DNA of 64,000 nt. Source: Nereida sp. MMG025 (GTDB lineage Bacteria > Pseudomonadota > Alphaproteobacteria > Rhodobacterales > Rhodobacteraceae). The translations under genes and the position numbers were made by a program. Shown in pieces: positions 43,893 to 52,758 of this stretch (position 1 is its first letter; each line of letters begins with the position of its first letter). The stretch covers positions 1 through 64,000 of the forward strand of contig NZ_JAKFZN010000001.1 of NCBI RefSeq assembly GCF_021654165.1, written 5' to 3'. Below the pieces are notes generated by a model, which was given only the letters and a program-made list of their open reading frames with translations, ran no database searches and was not told the DNA's origin.

Positions 43893-44037
43893 AGGCGTGT
43901 TCCTTGATCTTCTTGCGCAATGCCTATCGGATCGCTGCGGTTTTGAAAAGCAGCAGTTATGCGCGATTTGCCCCTAGACGTGCGGGCACGCGCCGCCTAC
44001 CTGTTTGGAACAAACGTAAGTGCGAGAGAGACGGACC

Positions 44038-44466
44038 ATGGCCAGCGAAAAATTTGAAGACCTTGCCGAAACATTCGAGTTTCTGGACGACTGGGAAGAT
44101 CGGTATCGTCACGTCATCGATATGGGTAAGTCATTTGAGGGGTTGGACCCCGCGTTTCAGGTGCCCGCCTTCAAGGTCGACGGCTGTGCAAGCCAGGTTT
44201 GGCTGCGCCCGATGATAGAGGGCACCGGACCTACGGCGCAGTTCGACTTTCAAGGCGAAAGCGATGCGATGATCGTCAAAGGGCTGATCGCGGTTTTGCA
44301 CGACCTTTACGCAGGGCTTACTGTTAAAGAGGTGGGCGAGGTTGATGCGTTGGCCGAGCTTGGACGTCTTGGGCTGAACGAACATTTGTCGGCACAACGG
44401 TCCAACGGTGTGCGTGCGATGGTCGAACGTATCCGCCTGACCGCGGCCGAGGCCGTGTCAGCCTAA
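44038..44466 (+). CDS. sufE: SufE, sulfur acceptor partner of SufS
   Basis: 142 residues. It accepts persulfide from SufS on Cys50 (FKVDGCASQVW) and passes it to SufBCD. EFLDDWEDRYRHVIDMGK near the N-terminus is a SufE hallmark. ATG 44038 is chosen over the start six codons earlier because of GAGAGACGGACC upstream. It is 32 kb from the suf operon in this window. Its stop overlaps that of the convergent DUF1638 gene by four bases. Confidence 0.93.
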   Translation: MASEKFEDLAETFEFLDDWEDRYRHVIDMGKSFEGLDPAFQVPAFKVDGCASQVWLRPMIEGTGPTAQFDFQGESDAMIVKGLIAVLHDLYAGLTVKEVGEVDALAELGRLGLNEHLSAQRSNGVRAMVERIRLTAAEAVSA

Positions 44467-45095
44467 GACCCTGCTGCCCATGTCTGTAGGGTGGTCTGAA
44501 GTTCGCCGTATCCCGTAAACCTGCGTTCAAACGCCAAACCCAGTCTGTCTGCATGGTGTCTGGCCAGATCGGTCAGGGCTGCATCATCGGTCTGGGCTTG
44601 GTAAACAAGGGTGGTGTAATTGCCAAAATACATGTCGCGAAGTTCGGGATGTCTATCCAACCCAAGCGGTTTCATCACAAAGGCATGGAACTGTCGCACC
44701 AGAAAGTCTGTCAGATAAAAACAGGTAACTTCCCCGCGGGCGGCAAATTCGGCATTGCCTTCGAAAAACGCATAGCAATGGGGGCCTTCCACCAGCTCAA
44801 CGCCTAAGGCCGCACAGCGCTTTTGCAACATACCGCCCGTGCCGCAATCGGCATAGACCACATATATGTGGTCATAGGCTGCGCGATGTTGGGTCACGGC
44901 TGCTTCTACCGCATCTGGAATTGCGTTGGGCGTGTTGTGCAAAAGGGCAGGCAGACACGTCAGATCCATGTGGTCCCATCCATTGGCTGCCTTGAGGGCC
45001 AGTATTTCGCGGGCCAGCGCACCGCATGCAACCAAAAGGACAGAACCAGACCCATTGGCGGGCAAGCCCTGAACTGCGAGTGTGTTGTCGTCCAT
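44463..45095 (-). CDS. DUF1638 protein, corrinoid-methyltransferase-associated
   Basis: 210 residues from ATG 45095 (a TTG at 45113 is possible). VLLVACGALAREILAL near the start and the Cys-containing YVVYADCGTGGML (about 85-97) and EGPHCYAFF are typical of DUF1638 proteins, which occur next to corrinoid methyltransferase genes. The fold may bind the corrinoid protein or a metal. It follows the corrinoid-protein gene in the same direction, supporting a role in its methyl-transfer or repair cycle. Mechanism not established. Confidence 0.75.
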   Translation of the reverse strand: MDDNTLAVQGLPANGSGSVLLVACGALAREILALKAANGWDHMDLTCLPALLHNTPNAIPDAVEAAVTQHRAAYDHIYVVYADCGTGGMLQKRCAALGVELVEGPHCYAFFEGNAEFAARGEVTCFYLTDFLVRQFHAFVMKPLGLDRHPELRDMYFGNYTTLVYQAQTDDAALTDLARHHADRLGLAFERRFTGYGELQTTLQTWAAGS

Positions 45096-45167
45096 ATGCA
45101 CCAGTCCCAACAAAAAGCCCCGCCCGAACAGGGCAGGGCGGCATTGCGTAAAGCCTGCGTCGGGCCG

Positions 45168-45872
45168 TTATCCCGCAGCCATTTGGTTGTGTTTGCGCGC
45201 GACGAAGGTTTTGGCCGTTTCAACAGCGACCGCGGCATCGCGGCAGTAGGCATCAGCGCCGATTGCCTTGCCAAACTCTTCGTTCAGCGGGGCACCGCCC
45301 ACCAAAACGATATAGTCGTCGCGCACCCCTTTTTCGACCATCGTATCAATGACAACCTTCATGTAGGGCATGGTCGTGGTCAAAAGCGCCGACATGCCAA
45401 GGATGTCAGGTTTTTCTGCTTCCAATGCGTCGAGGTAGCTTTCCACAGGGTTGTTGATCCCAAGATCGACCACTTCGAAGCCCGCACCTTCCATCATCAT
45501 TGATACAAGGTTTTTGCCGATATCATGGATGTCGCCTTTGACCGTGCCGATCACCATTTTGCCAACGCGCGGCGCACCTGTTTCGGCCAACAGCGGTTTG
45601 AGGATGAACATCCCACCCTTCATCGCATTGGCCGCCAGCAAAACCTCTGGCACGAACAAAATACCGTCGCGGAAGTCATTGCCCACGATTGTCATGCCGC
45701 CGACAAGCGCCTTGGTCAAAATATCGTATGGGGCCCAACCGCGTTCGAGAAGGATGTTTACGCCTTCTTCAATCTCTTCTTTGAGGCCGTCATAAAGGTC
45801 GTCAAACATCTGCGCGACAAGCTCTTCATCGTTCAGATCGGCGAGGATGATATCGTCTTCTTCGTCGGACAT
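45168..45872 (-). CDS. Corrinoid (B12-binding) protein of a split methionine synthase or methyltransferase
   Basis: 234 residues. An N-terminal helical cap domain (about 10-95) and a B12-binding domain with DIHDIG (Asp114, His116, Gly119), where His116 is the lower axial cobalt ligand; GMSALLTTTMPYMK and VLVGGAPLNEEF follow. ATG 45872 follows AAGGAAG. It lies between a homocysteine methyltransferase and a DUF1638 protein. Roseobacter relatives have been described with methionine synthase split into separate proteins, so this is probably the methyl-cobalamin carrier for methionine formation. Confidence 0.85.
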   Translation of the reverse strand: MSDEEDDIILADLNDEELVAQMFDDLYDGLKEEIEEGVNILLERGWAPYDILTKALVGGMTIVGNDFRDGILFVPEVLLAANAMKGGMFILKPLLAETGAPRVGKMVIGTVKGDIHDIGKNLVSMMMEGAGFEVVDLGINNPVESYLDALEAEKPDILGMSALLTTTMPYMKVVIDTMVEKGVRDDYIVLVGGAPLNEEFGKAIGADAYCRDAAVAVETAKTFVARKHNQMAAG

Positions 45873-46027
45873 CGGGTCTTCCTTATTCAGGGCGCAGTCA
45901 GTTGCGCTACGTTTCCTACTCTCGAATATGGCAGAAAGATTTTTGTCTAACCTAGGGCATTTGCGACATAGATCGCTGTCTGGCCGACGCTGGTGCGACA
46001 ACTTGCACGTTTTTTTGACAAAACGGT

Positions 46028-47050
46028 CTAGGCACTGCGTTTGGATCTTCGGGTGCGGCGGGGGGCAGGGCCGGCGCCGTCTGTGCCGTCAGAGGCAGAT
46101 GAAAAACCGCCCAAAGCCTCTGTGATCTGATCAAGCGTCGGCTTGGATGCGGGGCTGCGCGTTTCAAGCGCTGCACGCATCGCGCGCAGGTGCTCGGGCG
46201 TGGTGCCACAGCACCCGCCGATGATCGTTGCGCCACTGTCGCGCGCAAGGCAGGCATAGTCGGCCATCAGATCAGGCGTGCCATCATAATGGATATGTCC
46301 GTCGTGGTATTTGGGGATACCAGCGTTGCCTTTGGCAATCAGCGGGACAGTTGGCGCGCAGGCGCTGAAGCCTTGAACGGTGCGCAGCAAGTCCGATGCG
46401 CCGACCCCGCAGTTTGCACCAAAGGCAATGGGGGCATGTTCCAGTTTGCCGACCTTGCGCACCATATCTGCGCTGGTCACACCCATCATGGTGCGTCCGG
46501 CCGTGTCAAAGCTCATGGTGCCGCACCAGGCCATACCCGCCAGTGAAAACGCCTTGGAGGCAGCCGCGAATTCTTCAAACGCCGAGATCGTTTCGACCCA
46601 AGCGACATCCGCGCCACCTTCTTTTAGACCTTCGGCTTGTTCGTGAAACATCTCGACCGCTATGTCGAAGGTCAGGCTACCCATTGGGGCCATAATCTCG
46701 CCCGTTGGTCCGACCGATCCGGCGACCACCACGTCGCGGCCCGACGCATCGGCGATGTCGCGGGCGATTTCGGCACCTGCTTTGTTCAGCTCGCGCACGC
46801 GACTTTGCGCATTATGCAGCGTCAATCGAGACGCATTTGCGCCGAATGTGTTGGTTAAAAACAGATCACTGCCAGCCTCTACCGCACCGCGATATAGGGT
46901 TTCGATACGATCAACGTGATCGACATTCCACAATTCGGGCGGGTCACCCGCACCAAGCCCCATGTTGAAAAGGTTTGTGCCGGTTGCGCCATCCGCCAAA
47001 AGCCAGTCGCGCTTGGACAGAAGATCGCTGAGTGCATTTGGATGGGTCAT
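46028..47050 (-). CDS. Homocysteine S-methyltransferase (betaine-homocysteine or split-MetH type)
   Basis: 340 residues. Homocysteine methyltransferase domain with the three zinc-ligand cysteines Cys214 (FGANCGVG) and Cys280/281 (GGCCGTTPEHL), and DGATGTNLFNMGL (20-32) near the start. The extended basic tail (PRRTRRSKRSA) is unusual. It uses either betaine directly or the methyl-corrinoid made by the neighbouring protein. Start at MTHPNALSDL is chosen because upstream codons look non-coding, although two earlier ATGs exist. The order methyltransferase, corrinoid protein, DUF1638 suggests one pathway. Confidence 0.88.
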   Translation of the reverse strand: MTHPNALSDLLSKRDWLLADGATGTNLFNMGLGAGDPPELWNVDHVDRIETLYRGAVEAGSDLFLTNTFGANASRLTLHNAQSRVRELNKAGAEIARDIADASGRDVVVAGSVGPTGEIMAPMGSLTFDIAVEMFHEQAEGLKEGGADVAWVETISAFEEFAAASKAFSLAGMAWCGTMSFDTAGRTMMGVTSADMVRKVGKLEHAPIAFGANCGVGASDLLRTVQGFSACAPTVPLIAKGNAGIPKYHDGHIHYDGTPDLMADYACLARDSGATIIGGCCGTTPEHLRAMRAALETRSPASKPTLDQITEALGGFSSASDGTDGAGPAPRRTRRSKRSA

Positions 47051-47127
47051 GACGCGTTCCAATCGTTGTGTCAGGGGCCCAATCGCAAATTGATGCACAT
47101 TATGCAAATTCATAATCGGCATGATTA

Positions 47128-49023
47128 TTATGAGGTGGCGGTGGTTTCACCTTTGTGGATGTGTCGCGTTACCTCAACGCCGCCCCAGAACAGATCCCAA
47201 CGTGACGGCGCACAAGCGTAAAGCGGTTGCCAATCGGGCGCAAAAGCCTGTTTGAACTGGCGCAGTCCATCGCCCTTTGTGGCGTCAGACAGTGCGTTTT
47301 GTAAAAAGCTTGCGGTTGCATCGCGCGGTCGCGGGGCGGCGGCCAGCGAGATGGATGCAAGACCTGCCTGTTTGGCCGCATCAAGGGCCGCAACGATCAG
47401 CGTGTGCGCGGTGCCATCAGGTGCGTCTGTCCCAATGCGAACAAGGTCCAGTGTCCAATGGTGGTGCCCCGTATGAAAGCTGACGAAGCCGACCATTTGC
47501 TGGTTATAATAGGCGCCCAAGACAAGCTGGTCAGATAACCATGCCTGATCCATGCGTCCCATGGAAAATCCGCGTTCATTTTTATTGCGGTCCACCCAAT
47601 CGCTTGCGACGCGTTGCAAGCAATCATGGGGCAGGGCGCTGTGGAACGTCCGGACGGAAACCGCCGCGCGCTTGGCTTTGCGTAATTTGCGCCGTACTTG
47701 ACGAAACTCGGGGCCGGGCATGTCGGGGGCGGGATGTGTCGGGGTTTCGGCCTCATCAGAGATATGCATCGTCGTCCAGCCAAGGCGGCGGGCCGTCGCG
47801 GCCGTCTCCTGATTGCACTTATAGATGAAGGGGCGATATCCATGTGCCTTGGCGTGCTGGTCAAGGGCGGTGAGGGCGTTGGTGGCGGGGTCGGTGATCG
47901 GGTCGAACAGCACAGCAAGAGTGTTGCGCAAGGGGCGGGCCAGCCATGTGCCTGCCCCGTTTGCATCGGTCAGGATTTTCGAGCCTGCCGCACGCATCAA
48001 TAGCGTTTCGCTGCGTTTCGCCTGGGCGGCTTGCGACAGCATTTTGGGTGATGGGTTGGCGAGGGTTGTTTGCGACAGCTGTTGTGATGTGCGGTCCAAG
48101 ACCAAAACACCGACGGCCAGACCCGCAGGTAATGCGTAGTAAACAAGCCGGAACGCCAGCAAAGAGGCGACAACTTGCGCAGTGTCGGGGCTGGTGGGAA
48201 GTGCTGCAAGACCCGCCAGTAAGGCCAAATCAAACGGCCCGATGCCTGCAGGTGTGTTGGAAATCAGCGCGGCCCCAAGGCCCAGAAGGTAAAGCGCGAA
48301 GAGGTCAGCAAAGGCAATTCCGTCTGGCATAAGGGCAAAAAGCGCAAGAGCCGCGGCGGCCGTATCAAGTGCGGTCAGCGCAAGCATCTGCGCGCAGGCC
48401 CTTAGGGTGGGGATATGCACAGTGCGTCCGAAAAACCGAAGCGTGCCGAGATTGCGCCCAAGCGTCAACAGAACGGCGATGCCGATCAGAAATGCGATGC
48501 TTAGAACAGCCAAATCGGTTCGAAGGCCAAGGACCAGAAGGGTGATCGCCGTAAGTGTACCCCAAGCGAGGATGAAGCTGATCGCGACGGAGGCTGTCAT
48601 TGCGCCGGATTTCATGACCCCCAGAGATGGCAGAAGTCGCCAACGCAAAAGGCTGCCCACAAGTGCGCTTGCGCCTGTGGCTTGGCCCAGGCCCACGGCT
48701 GCCATGCCTGCGATCCGCGTTCGCCGCATCGCGATGCCCGTTTTCAGGGTGCGATGCCAGATGCCGTCATAGCCACCCACCGCCCAAAAACTGATTGCGG
48801 TCCAAAAAAGCGCCATGAGCCATGCCGCTGCGGAAATATCCTTCCACGCGGCGCGAAGATCTTCCCAACTGGGAAGCGGCACTGTTTGCGCAATCCACAC
48901 CAGGCACGCAATCACCACCACCAAAGGCGCGAAAAACCGCAACAGACGCAACACTTTTGTGCGCTTGGTCGCGCCGATGTTTTGGCCGTGGCCAAGTTTT
49001 TCAAAAGAGCTGTCTACAGTCAT
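47128..49023 (-). CDS. MprF-like phosphatidylglycerol lysyltransferase family protein
   Basis: 631 residues from ATG 49023. The N-terminal half has about eight or nine membrane spans and resembles the flippase domain of MprF; the C-terminal half (about 340-620) is a DUF2156/GNAT-like aminoacyltransferase domain with FRQVRRKLRKAKRAAV, ERGFSMGR and FVSFHTGHHHWTLDLVR. MprF proteins attach Lys or Ala to phosphatidylglycerol and alter surface charge. Divergence of the N-terminal part means that the aminoacyl donor or even lipid cannot be stated. The downstream methyltransferase gene begins after about 77 bases. Confidence 0.85.
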   Translation of the reverse strand: MTVDSSFEKLGHGQNIGATKRTKVLRLLRFFAPLVVVIACLVWIAQTVPLPSWEDLRAAWKDISAAAWLMALFWTAISFWAVGGYDGIWHRTLKTGIAMRRTRIAGMAAVGLGQATGASALVGSLLRWRLLPSLGVMKSGAMTASVAISFILAWGTLTAITLLVLGLRTDLAVLSIAFLIGIAVLLTLGRNLGTLRFFGRTVHIPTLRACAQMLALTALDTAAAALALFALMPDGIAFADLFALYLLGLGAALISNTPAGIGPFDLALLAGLAALPTSPDTAQVVASLLAFRLVYYALPAGLAVGVLVLDRTSQQLSQTTLANPSPKMLSQAAQAKRSETLLMRAAGSKILTDANGAGTWLARPLRNTLAVLFDPITDPATNALTALDQHAKAHGYRPFIYKCNQETAATARRLGWTTMHISDEAETPTHPAPDMPGPEFRQVRRKLRKAKRAAVSVRTFHSALPHDCLQRVASDWVDRNKNERGFSMGRMDQAWLSDQLVLGAYYNQQMVGFVSFHTGHHHWTLDLVRIGTDAPDGTAHTLIVAALDAAKQAGLASISLAAAPRPRDATASFLQNALSDATKGDGLRQFKQAFAPDWQPLYACAPSRWDLFWGGVEVTRHIHKGETTATS

Positions 49024-49033
49024 ATGCCTGCAA

Positions 49034-49330
49034 CTATGCTTGGCGGATCGTGTCGCCGTTTGGGGAAGAAAGGTGGCACCGAATATTTGCAATGCTAGTA
49101 AGGTCATTTAGGTCTGCATGCAATTTGTCAAAAATGTCGCGTTCTCCGTGCGGTTGCATGCCCAATTTGACCAGTTTTGCGGCATATGCATCGGGGGCAG
49201 GGTGATCCATGAGAGCCGCGGCCCAAAGTCCGGCAGCGCGATGTTTGGCCGTGCGCTGGCGAAATTCGGCGTCAGCGTCTAGGGCAAACTGGCTTTCAAA
49301 CGCATGTTCGCGGCCCTTAAGAAATGTCAT
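49034..49330 (-). CDS. DUF1476 protein, second F1-ATPase zeta paralogue
   Basis: 98 residues. FLKGREHAFESQFALDADAE parallels FDDRENAFENKFAHDAEMQ of the neighbouring protein, and GLWAAALMDHPAPDAYA parallels GLWAADLMGKSGDDAEAYA. DUF1476 proteins are the inhibitory zeta subunit of alphaproteobacterial F1-ATPase. This copy is shorter in places and its tail differs (NIRCHLSSPNGDTIRQA). It lies 11 bases before the MprF-like gene, with the intact zeta gene upstream in the same direction. Likely an old tandem duplicate. Confidence 0.8.
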   Translation of the reverse strand: MTFLKGREHAFESQFALDADAEFRQRTAKHRAAGLWAAALMDHPAPDAYAAKLVKLGMQPHGERDIFDKLHADLNDLTSIANIRCHLSSPNGDTIRQA

Positions 49331-49405
49331 GGTCCAACCTACTTTCCGTCTTTGACTGGTGTAGGTGTTATATCCATCCAGCATGAATGCCGTCTTAACA
49401 GCCAA

Positions 49406-49436
49406 CAAAAAAGAGGGGCCGGAGCCCCCCTTTGAT
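49406..49436 (-). terminator. Rho-independent terminator of the zeta gene
   Basis: Read on the minus strand: AAAGGGGGGCTCCGGCCCCTCTTTTTT, stem GGGGC/GCCCC-type with tetraloop CCGG-like centre and a T6 run. It follows the zeta gene (49458-49772) by about 25 bases and separates it from the second DUF1476 gene. Confidence 0.75.
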
Positions 49437-49457
49437 CCGGTTTATTTGTCTAAAACC

Positions 49458-49772
49458 CTAGAGTTCTGACATGATCTGTTCTTTGGCCACGGCCATCAGT
49501 TCTGCCATTTTGGCGCGCAGGGTTGTTTCGTCGACCTTATCGCCCAGATCGCCTGCGACTTTACGATAGACATCTTCGTGACCCGCTTCTTCGAAATCGG
49601 ATTTTACGACCTCTTTTGCATAGGCTTCGGCATCATCGCCCGATTTGCCCATCAGGTCGGCCGCCCAGAGGCCAAGGAGTTTGTTGCGTCGCGCATCCGC
49701 CTTGAACTGCATTTCGGCATCGTGGGCGAATTTGTTTTCGAATGCGTTTTCGCGGTCATCAAAAGTGCTCAT
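49458..49772 (-). CDS. F1-ATPase inhibitor subunit zeta (DUF1476)
   Basis: 104 residues, the usual length. The inhibitory N-terminal helix region FDDRENAFENKFAHDAE and the four-helix body (RRNKLLGLWAADLMGK, YAKEVVKSDFEEAG, LRAKMAELMAVAKEQI) are well conserved. It blocks ATP hydrolysis by the F1 motor in Rhodobacterales and Paracoccus relatives. ATG 49772 follows AAGGACC; a much longer upstream frame overlaps the purC promoter region and is not credible. Divergent from purC. Confidence 0.9.
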   Translation of the reverse strand: MSTFDDRENAFENKFAHDAEMQFKADARRNKLLGLWAADLMGKSGDDAEAYAKEVVKSDFEEAGHEDVYRKVAGDLGDKVDETTLRAKMAELMAVAKEQIMSEL

Positions 49773-49950
49773 CTGGGGTTGGTCCTTGTTATCCATTGGC
49801 TCGTGTTGAATATGGCGACGAACGCGGGCTATCGCAAGGCGACAGTGACGCGCTTGCGACAATGATGCGCTTGGCGTATGAGATGGCGCGAGTCTGCGGG
49901 TGGGCAAAGGCCCGATCATCGACGCAGACGCTTGATCACGGAGATCCCCG

Positions 49951-50712
49951 ATGGCGCGTCGCAAACTTGTGTATGAAGGCAAGGCCAAAATTCTTTACGA
50001 AGGTCCAGAGCCCGGAACCTTCGTGCAGTATTTCAAAGATGATGCCACAGCTTTTAACGCCGAGAAAAAGGACGTTATCGAAGGCAAAGGCGTGTTGAAT
50101 AACCGCCTTTCGGAATTCTTCATGACGGGGTTGGCGCAAATCGGTATCCCGACGCATTTTATCAAACGGCTGAACATGCGGGAGCAATTGATCCGTCAGT
50201 GCGAAATTATTCCGCTGGAAGTGATTGTGCGCAACCGTGCGGCGGGCTCTATCGCCAAGCGACTTGGCATGGAGGAGGGCACAGTGTTGCCGCGCCCGAT
50301 TGTCGAATTTTCCTATAAAGACGACAGCTTGGGCGATCCTTTGGTACCCGAAGAATATATCATCGCGTTCGGATGGGCGTCGCAGCAGGATTTGGACGAC
50401 ATCATTGCGATGGCACTGCGGGTCAATGATTTCATGTCGGGGCTGATGTGCGGTGTCGGCATCACATTGGTGGATTTCAAGATCGAAATTGGCCGCGTGT
50501 GGGATGGTGATTACCAGCGTTTGATCGTTGCGGATGAAATCAGCCCCGACAGCTGCCGCCTGTGGGATCAGAAAACAGGCGAGAAACTGGATAAAGACGT
50601 GTTCCGCCGTGATCTCGGGGATTTGGCCGACGCCTATACCGAAGTGGCGCGTCGTCTGGGTGTGTTGCCTGCCAACGTCAGCAATGCCAGCAAACCAACA
50701 CTTGTGAATTGA
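49951..50712 (+). CDS. purC: SAICAR synthetase
   Basis: 253 residues. It joins aspartate to CAIR in purine synthesis. [29 protein letters not shown] (segment from residue 8) and the [12 protein letters not shown] and [12 protein letters not shown] motifs are diagnostic. ATG follows GGAGATCCCCG. First gene of the purC-purS-(dehydrogenase)-purQ run; purM and purN are 8-10 kb upstream. Confidence 0.97.
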   Translation: MARRKLVYEGKAKILYEGPEPGTFVQYFKDDATAFNAEKKDVIEGKGVLNNRLSEFFMTGLAQIGIPTHFIKRLNMREQLIRQCEIIPLEVIVRNRAAGSIAKRLGMEEGTVLPRPIVEFSYKDDSLGDPLVPEEYIIAFGWASQQDLDDIIAMALRVNDFMSGLMCGVGITLVDFKIEIGRVWDGDYQRLIVADEISPDSCRLWDQKTGEKLDKDVFRRDLGDLADAYTEVARRLGVLPANVSNASKPTLVN

Positions 50713-50724
50713 AGGACGAGCAAA

Positions 50725-50958
50725 ATGAAAGCACGTGTGCATGTAATGTTGAAAAACGGTGTGCTGGACCCACAGGGCGAGGCCGTCAAACACGCCCTTG
50801 GAACGCTTGGGTTTGAGGGTGTTGATGGCGTGCGTCAGGGCAAGATCATCGAGCTTGATCTGGCCGATGGGACATCCGAAGCGACTGTCACTGAAATGTG
50901 CGAAAAGCTTTTGGCCAATACTGTGATCGAAAGCTACCAGATCGAAATCGCCTTATAG
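50725..50958 (+). CDS. purS: PurS subunit of FGAM synthetase
   Basis: 77 residues. KARVHVMLKNGVLDPQGEAV at the start and VRQGKIIELDL are typical of PurS, which bridges PurL and PurQ so ammonia can be transferred. RBS GAAGGACGAG precedes the ATG. In most relatives purQ follows at once; here an alcohol dehydrogenase gene is inserted directly after the stop. Confidence 0.95.
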   Translation: MKARVHVMLKNGVLDPQGEAVKHALGTLGFEGVDGVRQGKIIELDLADGTSEATVTEMCEKLLANTVIESYQIEIAL

Positions 50959-51999
50959 ATGCGCGCTGCCGTTCTGCATGGCGTTCGCCAACCACTGAGC
51001 ATCGAAACCGTTGCAGACCCCGATTGTCCGCCAAATGGCGTTGTTGTGCGGGTGCTGTCGTCTGGCGTGTGCCGAAGTGATTGGCATGTGTGGTCGGGTG
51101 GTGACGCGATAGCACTGCCGCTTATCCCGGGCCATGAATACTGTGGAGAAGTTGTTGCCGCAGGGGCCAATGTGCAGCGCTGGCGCGTGGGGGATCGCGT
51201 GATTGCGCCGTTTATTTTGGCATGCGGTCAGTGCCCGTCTTGCGCATCGGGGCATCAAACGACGTGCGCGACCCAAGTTTTGCCCGGTTTCAACTGCAAT
51301 GGATCTTTTGCTGAATTTCTGGCGGTCCCGCATGCCGATGCAAACCTGACGGCCTTACCAGATGAACTGGCACCGCCTTTGGCGGCTGCCCTTGGCTGCC
51401 GTGTGACAACCGCGTGGCATGCTTTGACGGATCGCGCGGCGTTGCGGGCAGGCGAAACGGTTGCGATTTTTGGCGGCGGGGGAATTGGTCTGTCGGTTTT
51501 GTTGCTGGCAAAGGGATTGGGCGCACGTGTCATCGTTGTCGATATCGATGCCGATAAATTGTTATATGCCAAAGGATTAGGGGCCGATCTTACAGTAGAT
51601 GCGTCCAAAACAGATGCGGTGTCTGTGATCCACGCGTGGACGAACGGTGGCGCGGACCTGAGCATCGAAGCACTGGGCATGCCGCAAACAACCATTCCCG
51701 CCTTGAAGGCCTTGGGCAAACTGGGGCGTATGGTGCAGGTGGGAATGCCCGCAGGCGATCACACGGTCATGCCAATCCCGATGGATGTTGTCTATGGCCA
51801 GCAACTCAGTGTGTTTGGCACGCGCGGGATGCCAGCGTGGAAATACCCGTCGCTTTTGTCCTTCATCCAGACCGCAAAGATTGATCTGACCCCGCTGGTC
51901 ACCCGCACAATCGCCCTGAGCCAGGCAAGCGAAGCTGTTGCGGCCTTTGATGCACCAGCCCCGCCGGGAATTGCCGTTATAACTGATTTCGCGGGATAG
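50959..51999 (+). CDS. Zinc-dependent alcohol dehydrogenase family protein
   Basis: 346 residues of the medium-chain dehydrogenase fold. Catalytic zinc ligands Cys38 and His59 (PGHEYCG), four structural-zinc cysteines (Cys89, 92, 95, 103), and an NAD-binding FGGGGIGLS near 172-180. The ATG follows the purS TAG with no gap, so it relies on translational coupling or on the AGATCGAAATCG upstream. Substrate unknown. It interrupts the purS-purQ pair without breaking either gene. Confidence 0.9.
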   Translation: MRAAVLHGVRQPLSIETVADPDCPPNGVVVRVLSSGVCRSDWHVWSGGDAIALPLIPGHEYCGEVVAAGANVQRWRVGDRVIAPFILACGQCPSCASGHQTTCATQVLPGFNCNGSFAEFLAVPHADANLTALPDELAPPLAAALGCRVTTAWHALTDRAALRAGETVAIFGGGGIGLSVLLLAKGLGARVIVVDIDADKLLYAKGLGADLTVDASKTDAVSVIHAWTNGGADLSIEALGMPQTTIPALKALGKLGRMVQVGMPAGDHTVMPIPMDVVYGQQLSVFGTRGMPAWKYPSLLSFIQTAKIDLTPLVTRTIALSQASEAVAAFDAPAPPGIAVITDFAG

Positions 52000-52053
52000 A
52001 CTCATGCGTCTGTGCCGACTAAACCCGCGCTAACATTCAAAAGGATCATCGCC

Positions 52054-52722
52054 ATGAAAGCCGCTGTCATCGTTTTCCCAGGATCGAATTGTGATCGCGA
52101 TATGAAGGTCGCTTTGGAACAGGCGGGCGCGGATGTCACAATGGTGTGGCACAAAGATGCGAACCTTCCTGACAACGTCGATTTGGTGGCCGTTCCGGGT
52201 GGGTTTTCTTTTGGCGACTACCTGCGGTGCGGTGCGATTGCGGCGCAATCACCCGTGTGCCAAGCGGTTGTGGATCACGCCAAACGGGGTGGCTATGCGC
52301 TTGGGGTTTGCAATGGTTTTCAGGTGCTGACCGAAACGGGCCTTTTGCCGGGCGCTTTGATGCGCAATGGCGCATTGAAATTTGTGTCGAAAACCGTCGG
52401 ATTGCAGGTTGTGACCTCCAACAGTGATTTCACCAATGGTTATAACGCGGGCGATATCTTGCAAATTCCTGTGGCCCACCACGATGGCAACTACTTCGCA
52501 AATGATGCGCTTTTGGAAGTGTTGCAGGGGGATGACCGCATTGCCTTTACCTACGAAACGCCGATCAACGGAAGCCGTGCGGATATCGCAGGTGTTCTGT
52601 CTGAAAACCGCCGCGTTTTGGGGATGATGCCACACCCCGAACGCGCCATTGACCCGCTGCACCCAAGCACAGATGGTCAGGCGATGTTCCGCGCATTGGT
52701 TGACGGATTGGTCAACGCCTGA
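52054..52722 (+). CDS. purQ: PurQ, glutaminase subunit of FGAM synthetase
   Basis: 222 residues. Class I glutamine amidotransferase with nucleophile Cys in GVCNGFQVL (about residue 86) and the His-Glu pair in [10 protein letters not shown]. It releases ammonia for PurL. Start at ATG 52054 ([16 protein letters not shown]), preceded by AAAGGATC; an ATG 14 codons upstream is less likely. purL itself is not in the window. Confidence 0.96.
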   Translation: MKAAVIVFPGSNCDRDMKVALEQAGADVTMVWHKDANLPDNVDLVAVPGGFSFGDYLRCGAIAAQSPVCQAVVDHAKRGGYALGVCNGFQVLTETGLLPGALMRNGALKFVSKTVGLQVVTSNSDFTNGYNAGDILQIPVAHHDGNYFANDALLEVLQGDDRIAFTYETPINGSRADIAGVLSENRRVLGMMPHPERAIDPLHPSTDGQAMFRALVDGLVNA

Positions 52723-52758
52723 CTTGGCAGCCAGCGGGCAGGGCGGTAGTCTGACCCA

